From: Phytophthora colocasiae
Taxonomy: Eukaryota; Oomycota; Peronosporomycetes; Peronosporales; Peronosporaceae
Assembly (NCBI GenBank): GCA_018806915.1
Contig: JAGKQI010000100.1
Coordinates: 2,356,001 to 2,420,000, forward strand
DNA length: 64,000 nt
Direction of reading: 5' to 3'
The notes beneath the pieces were generated by a model, which worked only from the letters and a program-made list of their open reading frames with translations, had not been told where the DNA came from and made no database searches. Made by a program: the position numbers and the translations under genes. Positions 42,206 through 50,608 of this stretch are shown here, piece by piece; the first letter of the stretch is position 1; the number at the start of each line of letters is the position of its first letter.

Positions 42206-43254
42206 AGGAACCGACAATTACGTTGGTTTTAAGCTTTGGTAGTCACAGGTGAGGATAGCGTTGCAGTTGATTGATGGTCTGGTGTCACTTACGTTACGCT
42301 TGACAAGTCTATCAAAGTTGGTTTTAGCGAATCTGAACGTGGTAATAATGTTTCGCTAGAACAGTTTAACGCTAGCTTGAGTACTGGTGAAACGAGTTAA
42401 ACCATGATCCTTCGAGGAGGCGTTTCTCTTCTCTGCTGCTGTGCGTACAGACTTGCCACCAGCTATTGTGTCTGTGATACGAGGCGGCGACGGACGGTGT
42501 TGCCAGCGAAACCGAACGATACGTCCTCCACTTCACGGCTCTGGCTGCCCGGCTCTGAGCTGTCGACTCGCTGGTGTGGAGCCAACAACTCGCACTGCAG
42601 AGCCACCGGTGCCGTCGCTCCGGTTCTGACCGACCTGGCGTCTCGGTTGTGGTTTTGTCGGAGCCGAACACGTTGCGTTTCACTGCTCAAGCCAAATTCA
42701 AAGGCAACAAACCTTGCACGTCAACCTGTTAAGTGATCCCAAGCTCTGCACGACCTGTCGACGTTCGTCGACAAACGGTAAGTGGAACTCGGTGCTTCAG
42801 TTTTCAACTCGAAATGGTTGTCTTCCTCAAAGCTCTTTGAGCTACCGGCGTCCGTGGCAATGGCCTCGATCCAAAGGTGGATTCCGACGGAACGATCTGC
42901 TGTCCGCTCAGCGATTGCGCTGGCGCGCAGCAGAAACACGATGACTTGCGGCATTACGTGAAGACGTCGAGGGATAGTCACCTCAGCCATCTGCTTGGCG
43001 GACAGTCACAGCAGGGTCAACTTGCTTCAGCTTCGCCTCGCTCTGGGGAGCAAATCGTGCACGTTGCGTGCACGTTGCGTGCCTGGCCCTGGAGAACTGT
43101 GTCGGTCAGCAATATTCGCGGCTGCAGTCCCTGTCGCCGCTCCGTGAGATCGGTACAGCCACTGCTCTCGGTCATTCTCGTTTCTGCCGTTGAAAGACGC
43201 ACTGCAACGCGATAGGATCTACTGGTGCAACGATACCAGTACTAGTTGTTGACA
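42206..43254. other. 1-kb region without a confident gene
   Basis: Open frames of 70-110 codons are present in several frames, with no domain pattern and no agreement with splice sites. A frame near 42540 reads GSGCPAL, recalling DUF4360, but the rest does not fit. A GTAAGT at 42779 could be a donor site. I leave it unassigned. Confidence 0.35.
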
Positions 43255-44364
43255 ATGGGCAAGGAGCGATTTACCATTAACCCGTTTCCGGCGCTCGCCC
43301 TCACGGCCGCTGAGAAGAACCAGCTCCTCGAACTAGGACGGACCATCATCGAGGCTAACTTCGAGCGCGACAACCCGTTCTTTAAGGGCGGACGGAGGGT
43401 CGACCCGAACCGATGGAAGCTCTCCAAGGAGCGTGAACGCATGAAAGTGTACACGGAGCGTCCGGAATACGTCGGGGATGACGCGATGAGCAACGCCAGC
43501 TCTACAAAGCTGCCGGCCATTCTGTCGGTTGGTCGCGTCGAGGGAAAGCTGGACGACATGATGTTCGGCGTCGTGAACCCGACGCTCGAGGATATGCGCA
43601 TCAAGGCCTCGTATGTGCACGACTTCGACGGTGCTGCCGTGCTTTCCACCATTGTCAGCCCCACAGAAGAAGAACCATTCACGTCTGTCGTAGTCAAGTG
43701 GATGGAGATGGATATCCCGTTGCGCCGGACGGGTGTCGTCCAGAACCGCGACTACGTCTACCTTGAGTGCACAGGTTTTGCCCGAATGAGTGACGGTGAT
43801 CGTGCTGGTTACCATTTCTTGCACTCGATCGACTTCCCGCAGATCCCGAAGCTATCAGACCGTGTGCGAGGCGATCTCTCGATCTGTGGCTTCTTCCGCC
43901 AGGTCGGACCGAACGTCCTGGACGTGTGCAAGACTGGTCTCATGGACCCTGCTGGTGATATGATCCGGATGTTAGCTGTGCCCGTTATGACGGAGGCGTT
44001 CCTGTCTCCTCTGCGTTACGTGCACTGCAGTCAGATGCGTAAACTCACGTGGAAGATGGAGAAGGCGCACGCTGAAGCGCGGTTGCACGGCGCTCCAAAC
44101 CCGGGTACGTCCTGTGTGACGTGTTCCAGGGCCGTGTCGAGCGGGTGGAAGATCGGCAAAAGCGCCAGCACGTGCAAAAGCTGCTTCCGCGTCGTGTGCA
44201 GTGGCTGTAAGATTAAGAAGAAAATCAGCATCGTGACAGCGGACTTGGCGCTGTCGGAGAAGAAAATCACCTTCTGCTCTGCGTGTCTCGCGGACCGTGG
44301 ACATCGCCGCCGCTCAGATCCAGGAGAACACGCGCCGAGATGGTATCGCCCGGTCTGTTACTAG
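43255..44364 (+). CDS. START plus FYVE-type zinc finger protein (copy 2, frameshifted tail)
   Basis: A 369-residue frame from the ATG at 43255. It is highly similar to the copy at 38698 along the START and zinc-finger parts, including the four CxxC pairs (CVTC, CKSC, CSGC, CSAC). After CSACLAD the frames diverge: this frame gives a short basic tail. The other frame from about 44294 reads VDIAAAQIQENTRRDGIARS and then SVTSHSSSSSD, the tail conserved in copy 1, ending at a stop near 44404. A one-base gain or two-base loss at about 44290 explains this. It may be a real recent mutation or an assembly error. Lipid and membrane binding is expected as for copy 1. Confidence 0.78.
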   Translation: MGKERFTINPFPALALTAAEKNQLLELGRTIIEANFERDNPFFKGGRRVDPNRWKLSKERERMKVYTERPEYVGDDAMSNASSTKLPAILSVGRVEGKLDDMMFGVVNPTLEDMRIKASYVHDFDGAAVLSTIVSPTEEEPFTSVVVKWMEMDIPLRRTGVVQNRDYVYLECTGFARMSDGDRAGYHFLHSIDFPQIPKLSDRVRGDLSICGFFRQVGPNVLDVCKTGLMDPAGDMIRMLAVPVMTEAFLSPLRYVHCSQMRKLTWKMEKAHAEARLHGAPNPGTSCVTCSRAVSSGWKIGKSASTCKSCFRVVCSGCKIKKKISIVTADLALSEKKITFCSACLADRGHRRRSDPGEHAPRWYRPVCY

Positions 44365-44404
44365 TCACTCGTCGTCCAGTTCGGACCTGTTGGCGTCGCG
44401 CTAG

Positions 44405-45048
44405 CGCTGTTGGAAGCAGATAGTCGCAGTTGAATTCTTAGTAAAATGTTTTGAAAGTTTTGCCATTGAACCGTTCCTGCTAAGGTAAGTGAAAAAGTCT
44501 CCTTCGCCTCGGAGCTTTGGTTCCTCATCAGAGCGGTGATATTTTCCACCTGACGGGTGATATTCTTCTCAGGATGGGAGAGCTACAAACGAGCGGCGTG
44601 TAGGCGTTGCAGCACTGTTAGAAGAACAGTGTAGTGAAGAAACGCATTGATAATGACTTTGTCCATGCTTTCAAGTTTGCTCCGTGAGCGACAATTTGCC
44701 TTTATTCTGATCGTATATGATAGACCTCAACCGCTTGCTTAAAATACTGTTCTGCAGTCTCCAAGTCACCGCAGCACACACACAAGAGACATTGGCCTCA
44801 TTCTCCTGTGGTCCAATAATCGCAACAACGCGCTTCCACTAGAGAAAAACTCCTTGTCGCCTGGCAGTTTTTGCTTGATATAACGAAATTGCTTCTGTAT
44901 ATCGTTCCATAACCTCATACGCTACACCGTTCCCCGCGACCAGAATGAGCGCACCCTTCTTGTCTGGAATCAATCAGGTAAGATCCTCCACATCGGTACT
45001 CTAGAGAGAGAGAGAGCGATGACCTTCAGTGCAAGGAAGGAGAATTAT
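44405..45048 (-). pseudogene. Decayed TPR gene copy and spacer
   Basis: Minus-strand pieces in changing frames read GNGVAYEVMERYTEAISLYQ (near 44960-44890) and ETAEQYFKQAVEVYHIRSE (near 44775-44715). These match TPR units of the intact genes at 45049-46117 and 36368-37487. Stops and frame changes show it is not functional. It lies directly downstream of, and in line with, the intact TPR gene. The part 44405-44690 has no features I recognise. A GA-repeat sits near 45005. Confidence 0.5.
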
Positions 45049-46117
45049 CTAGTCCATTTCGACCCATAGCTCGTGAATGCACTGCTGGAGGTCACCTAGT
45101 TCCCCTTCAGGCATACTCGAGTTCTCCGCTAACACCAAAGCGATCTTCGTGACGTTTTTAGCTTCTTCCCAGCGGTCCTGTCCGAGTAAATTGCCAGCGT
45201 AGTGGTAGTGGATCATGGCAGCTGAGGCGTTGAGGTCTGCGAGCAGAGCGATGTCCGAGTCGGACACCTCCGTTTCGTCAGGCGCTTGGTCGCAGTGTTC
45301 CTCGTACGCGCCGATCGCGTCCTCGAAATACTGTTCTGCTTCGTCAGGCACTCCACTAAGAAGATGAAGAAAGGTTTAGCAAGCAATAACCCATTTGCTA
45401 TTCTGGTAAGTGCACAACGTACAGGTTCTCGTAGCACACTGCAAGAGCACCGAGCGTAGTCACGCGCATATACGCGCTCCAGACTGTGACGTCCGTGGGG
45501 ATCCCCTCCAGAATCTCCAGAGCCTCCTTGTAGTACTTGACCGCTGCATCTCCGTCTTCCAGTTGGTCGTCGTATATCCGTGCAATACCAAAGACCGTTT
45601 CAAAGACGTCTGAGTCTGCACCTTCCTACTGTCAGACAACTCTCTCTAGCCAGAAAAATTTCATCCGCACGTACCTGGCTGCTTGCGCTGCTTGAGGATA
45701 TCGTAGAGCTCCAGCAGCTGCTCTAGCTCCAGTTCGCTATCTCCCTATTTCATCACACCCATTAGCACAAACAACAGCACATCTAGAGCACCCCCACTAC
45801 TCACCCCGTTGCGAGTGTGCTCGATCAATTCCAGTAACTCTCCCACTCGACCGTCAATCTGCCCCTAGCAGATACAACATATAGTGTCAGTTGGTATGGA
45901 AACTCAATTGAAACCTATTGCATTGGTCACTGTAGCATACCTCTTTCGTTTTCAGAGTTTTCTTGGTGGACGTTGACAATTCCGCGATGAAATTGAGTTG
46001 AGCGCCCAAGGAAGAAACGCGGTGGTGAAATACATTTCCATTCATAAATGCATAAGATGCAGTAATCTTCTGGTTGTAGCCCAGAGCAGAGGAAGCTGCG
46101 CGGGCGGCGCGGCGCAT
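45049..46117 (-). CDS. TPR protein, TTC19-like paralogue, five exons
   Basis: The minus-strand exons are 46117..45941, 45864..45805, 45744..45675, 45621..45423 and 45355..45049 (introns 76, 60, 53 and 67 nt), giving 270 residues. The N-terminus is basic and Ala-rich (MRRAARAASSALG), a likely mitochondrial presequence. There is no obvious membrane helix, unlike the gene at 36368. TPR units include FGIARIYDDQLEDGDAAVKY, ALAVCYENLGVPDEAEQYF and YHYAGNLLGQDRWEEAKNV. The two genes share the same order of final repeats and a similar C-terminus, so they are probably paralogues. Function is unknown; a mitochondrial protein-assembly role is inferred. Confidence 0.68.
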
Positions 46118-47500
46118 GGCACAAGTCGCTGGTCGGGTGGACAGTATTTGATGTCGGAAGGTTACTTAATAATGTCGTCTGAAGGTATACTCAATTCGAG
46201 CAACATTACAACTTCAACTTGACTTTCATTCATGTGCAGTTCAAGTTGCACTGTGTGCGTGATACATGGTACATGTAATAATTCACGCATTCGATTGTCT
46301 TCAATACGCTCAGCAAACTTTTAACGAACTACAGTAGTTGACAAAGTGCTGAAGCGGAGAGATGGAGCTATATACAGAGTACTAAGACCTTCTAGCGACG
46401 AGGTCGAGGTCGTGGGACGGAAAGCGAGCAGCAGCAAATCAAGATGGGAGGACCTGCAAGTCTATGATACATTGAGGCGATATCCAAACGCCACCGTTAT
46501 CTTAGGACGATGCTAGCATGGAGACAATTTGATGAGGCCGTGAAAGGGATAACATGCAGTCTTTTAATGCAGTTCTGGATGCCCGGACAGTCTTCCCCAC
46601 CGAATTGAGGTTGGTCACGGCGTCTACCGTTGTTGGTCAGCGGTGCGTGCTCTTGTGTTTTGCTGCGTCAACGGATACCGCCGCGTCGCAGTGGCGGTAT
46701 CTGTTTCGGCCGGAATGGATGGCCCAGCGCAACCGGCAGCAAGGGCATCGACCGGATGAAACATGTTCATGTCCCTCGTCGGTGGATTGTTTCCTCGCGC
46801 GTGAACGACGCAGCTCAATGTGTTGCGAACGAGCGAACAATTGTAGTAGAACGCTGATGAGCAGCGCATTCAAGGTGCCACCGTTGCACTGTGCCGGCGC
46901 TGGCAACTCAACGGTCGTCTACAAGCAATGAAGTCCTTCGCGGGTGCCAAGCCAAACCTGGTCATGGGCTTCGTCATGGAGAAGACATCTCGTCGCTCTG
47001 CATAGAAGCGCTGCTATGACAAGCTGTTAAACCACTACTGTAACTGCTTGCTCAAACTGACCGGCTTTGCAGTGATCACATCGATCACGCTGCGACCGGC
47101 GGGCGCACGCTTGGGGGTGACACACTCTTGGTTTCGTGTGCGCCTTCGCCTCGTCTTGCGCTGGTAACCCTACGCGAGCAGCAGAGAAGAGCCCCGTCGC
47201 GCTGGTCAGACCGCTCGAAGGCGAGCGAAGTCCCCGGTGGAGTCACCCAGAACAGGCTGTGGCCCATCGATATCACAGAGCAAGCAGAGACCGAGAGACC
47301 AGATCACCTGCGAAAGCGCCGAGTAAAGACCCTGCAGCCGTTCTCGGGCGTCGCCGCGGTGCATATTACGCCACACCCGACATCGAGATCGGCAAGCGCT
47401 GCTCATTTTGCCAATTGCGATCTCCCAGCAGCACCAACGTCCATTGGCTCGGACTCATCGGCACCACATCTCAGCTCCACGGCTTTCCATCCGAGCTTTC
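46118..47500. other. 1.4-kb region without a confident gene
   Basis: Between the divergent TPR (minus) and bZIP (plus) genes. Both strands have open frames of 60-140 codons around 46550-46930, a by-product of GC-rich sequence; none shows a domain or splice support. Frames at 47128-47694 and 47136-47558 are likewise treated as shadows. Confidence 0.35.
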
Positions 47501-48445
47501 ATGCAGAGCATGGCGCCCAACAACAGCAACTCGGAAGACAGCGCGCGTCTCCTCATGACCTCAGCACCAGCCAAGAAGCAAAAGAAAAGCAGCAAAGTCC
47601 GAGCGCTCTCCACGGAGCGAAGCCGGCAGTGCCGCGAACGTCAGAGACTGTACTCGGAAAACCTCGAGGCCGTCGTGCGTGCACTACGCACTGAGGTTTG
47701 CGACCTCGAGATCCTGCGAAACTTGCGTCGGGAGCAAAAGCTACAGCTACGGGGCTCCGTCTCCGGGTCGCTCGCTAAGATCGTGCGTGAATACATGACC
47801 GTGTTTCGGCACGGCATGCCGGCGCCCGCGGTGGAGGCCGCGACCGCCGGGAAGAAGCGCGCGTTCGCGACGGCCTATCAGCCCACGCCTGACGCGCAAC
47901 GCGAGTTCCTTACGTGCATAATGGACCCGTTCGTGGAGGTGTTCGACTGGTGTGGCCGCTTTGTGCTGGGCGCAAGCACACTACTCAACGGTTGGACGGC
48001 GTGGGCGGCGTGGCACGACTCGCTCGACTTTGAGCTTGTGGACATTGATGTCGTAGACACAGAAGACACGCTGGCCGTGACCACCAAGGCGAATCTGCGG
48101 GTGCGCGTCTCGCAGAAGACCATCGACCACCTGTTCCCGCACATTGCAGACAACCAGCACCTGTGCAACAAGATGTTAGGCAAGGAGATCTGCTATCCGA
48201 TGCGCGACACCTTCTTCTTCGCCTCGAACAAAAGAGTGATCAAGTATGTGTGCGATATCGACTTCGCGGACGCGCTGCTGCCAGTCGCGGGTGACTACGA
48301 GACTGTGCTGTACCTCATGTCGCCACCCAACCAGGCGTCGCTCAACGATTTGGCAGTGCGGACGTCGCCCGGCGACCTGTCTGAGCATTCACGCTTCGAC
48401 GTTGAATTCCTACTGTCCGAGGAGGACGACCACCCGCCTCGGTAG
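47501..48445 (+). CDS. bZIP transcription factor with Ser in place of the invariant Asn
   Basis: A 314-residue protein from the ATG at 47501; the longer frame starts at TTG. The basic region and zipper lie near residues 35-75: ALSTERSRQCRERQRLYS, then Leu/Val heptads. In standard bZIPs an Asn lies eight residues before the conserved Arg; here that place is Ser. Oomycetes are known to carry bZIPs with altered residues there. The rest (about 100-300) is a conserved helical and beta domain, with RVIKYVCDIDFADALLP, seen in many oomycete bZIPs and of unknown role. No intron is visible. It probably acts in the nucleus as a dimer. Confidence 0.72.
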   Translation: MQSMAPNNSNSEDSARLLMTSAPAKKQKKSSKVRALSTERSRQCRERQRLYSENLEAVVRALRTEVCDLEILRNLRREQKLQLRGSVSGSLAKIVREYMTVFRHGMPAPAVEAATAGKKRAFATAYQPTPDAQREFLTCIMDPFVEVFDWCGRFVLGASTLLNGWTAWAAWHDSLDFELVDIDVVDTEDTLAVTTKANLRVRVSQKTIDHLFPHIADNQHLCNKMLGKEICYPMRDTFFFASNKRVIKYVCDIDFADALLPVAGDYETVLYLMSPPNQASLNDLAVRTSPGDLSEHSRFDVEFLLSEEDDHPPR

Positions 48446-49024
48446 GGGGACGTTGGAAAGTGGATTTCACGTCCGACAAGTAGCACGCTTACATTGTAAA
48501 CCAAACTAGCAAGCAGTCAACCATTCTCTACTGTAGAACGATGCTACATGTACATACTGTATTCATACGTGCGTTCGGGCCCACCGCATTGTCGAGGTCG
48601 AACGATGGACCAAGGTGCTAACATATACTGTGTCTGCCCCGCCTTTGAGGAACAGATCACACACACACAGACAGTCACGACACGTGCGATGACGTGACAA
48701 AAAGCTTTTCATGCGTGCGCGGCCAGGAGTGCAAGAGCAACAGACAATGGTAAGACGTTGGGAATGGTTGGGTTCTTCACCTGGAACGGCACTTGCAGTT
48801 TGCATGGATTTGCAGATTCACACCGAAAATGGACGGGGTTATGTGCGTTATCAGTAACAGTGTGGCGCACACCACGCGCTGTTGACATCAAGTTGAACCA
48901 TTTCATCAGTTTTGTTATTGAGCATGAAAAAAAAACTTTTAAATACTATCACAAGGGGGGGGGCAACAACACCACTGCACAAGCATCCACACTATGTCTC
49001 GCTCCCATCACCACTGCCGTCACT
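48446..49024. other. Spacer between convergent genes
   Basis: No supported gene. It holds a CA-repeat near 48660 and a 9-G tract near 48957. Confidence 0.4.
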
Positions 49025-50288
49025 TCATCCGTGCGTCAGTCGGAATTTGTTGTGCCCCACAGCCGTCTGCCAACGCACAACACCAGCCACAACCTCCATC
49101 ATGAGGTAGCGTAGATACTCCATCGGTTGATTCTCCACGGTACCACCGAACGTCACTTCACACGCTGGGATACCTGCAGGCGTCGGCTTCTCCAGGAACG
49201 TGTACCAGTTGAAGAGGTTCACGTAGTTGCTCTCCGTAGCAGCAAACTGTCGTTGACCTTCAGACAACGGGATGGACCGGTACGTGATGAGGTACCCACC
49301 GTCGATACGTCCACGTGCAATGAGGAGGATCGAGTGGTGCACCTTGTCGCCGTTGCTCACACTAAGACGAACGATCACGCAGTCCTCAGTCACGCGCTGC
49401 AGTAACTCCAACGCCATCGTACGTGGTTGCATGTGGCGGTACAATTTGAAGTCTGTGAGCAGGTTCCACGTCTTGTACACGAGTTCCGCTGGCGGGACGT
49501 ACTCGAACTGCTGCGACAACATGAACCGTAGCGATCTGGCGTTCAGGATCCGTTTATCACTCCAACCGAGCACTTCCGTGTCTAGAGACTCAAAGTCCCG
49601 TTCGGCACGGAACGCCATGATAGATTCGTAACTCTCCTTCACACAGGCCATAACAACGTCCAGCGGTAAAGGGTGGCGGAAGAGCACGTGCTGGAAAATG
49701 GGGGCCTCAGCGATTCTGTCCTCGTTCGGGTTCATGTTCTGTGCGTCGTAATGGGCATCCGAGACGCCGGACGACGACGAATTGGCGCCGTATTCAGACA
49801 CGATGGTCTGGTATGTGCTGTTCTGCATGTCGTAGGCGCGCAACTTCTTGTTGAGCTCCTGCTGCTCCGTGCGGAGCTGGTCAATGAGCGCCATCGTGTC
49901 CAGCAGCGCCGGGTTGTGCGAGAGCGACTCTTGCTTTAGTCGCGCACGTTGACGCTCGAGCGCCTCCATCTCTTCGCGCATCTGTACGATCCGTGTCTGG
50001 CGTCCGATTAGCCAAATCTCCGTGTCAGTCTAACGTCATAGGCGCTAACATGGCTTCACTCACCTTCAACGCATTGGTGCGGCGCCGCTCGTTCGCATTG
50101 TGTCTCGAGCGGCGCTGCGCCTCGTTAAGCGCTGCGGGTCGCATGGTCGGCGAGGCCTGCGAGGCCGTCGTCTCTATGCTACACTTGGCGGCCTGCACGG
50201 TCGCCGAGAGTTCGCCGTCGAAGAGCTCCGACTCGGAGCTCGAGGCGTTGACGTTCAGTACGATTGGCTCGCACGGCCAAGTATTCAT
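49025..50288 (-). CDS. bZIP-like factor with bHLH-type basic motif, two exons
   Basis: The minus-strand exons are 50288..50064 and 49996..49025, joined over a 67-nt GTGAGT...CAG intron in phase 0, giving 398 residues from the ATG at 50288; a frame to 50336 begins at GTG. The basic region RRSRHNANERRRTN looks like the bHLH consensus (HN..ERRR). It runs straight into Leu/Met/Leu/Leu heptads, as in a zipper, with no clear loop. The C-terminal half (about 190-380) is a conserved alpha/beta domain that may be START-like (VHHSILLIARGRIDGGYLIT, SIPLSEGQRQF). It is shared by oomycete bZIP-type proteins. It is probably a nuclear DNA-binding protein with a ligand- or partner-binding domain. Confidence 0.65.
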
Positions 50289-50608
50289 TCTTTCGCGGGT
50301 TTTAACAGCAGCCGCTGACCAACGCGACGCGGACACTTGATGACTGCGGACGTAGAAACCTACGGACGCCGTAGAACGAGGAGGAGGGGGACGGCGTTCG
50401 CCCAGCAGAGACCGAATTTTAGACGCATGCCAGAGAAGCGGCTAATGTCTTGGAGTTTGTATGGTGTCTCGACAAAACGACAACACATCACGTGGAATGG
50501 CTACATGGTACCTCCAGCAGCAGCAGAGCCGTGGCAGCATTCCTTGGACACGACGTTGGAGGATATCAAAGCGTGTTCAAGTGACGATCTACTGTAGCTA
50601 TAGGATAC
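50289..50608. other. Spacer; short plus-strand ORF not accepted
   Basis: An 85-codon ATG frame (50340-50597, plus) starts 52 bases from the divergent bZIP-like start. It has no recognisable domain and I see no support for it. Confidence 0.3.

Noticed and set aside
46554..46931. 125-codon open frame upstream of the bZIP gene
   Set aside because: Open frames exist on both strands here, with no domain, splice sites or sensible composition.
47128..47694. 188-codon open frame overlapping the bZIP start
   Set aside because: It is out of frame with the clear bZIP domain and begins at GTG.
50340..50597. 85-codon plus-strand gene between the bZIP-like and glycosyltransferase genes
   Set aside because: It starts 52 bases from a divergent start codon, has no domain and an unusual composition.
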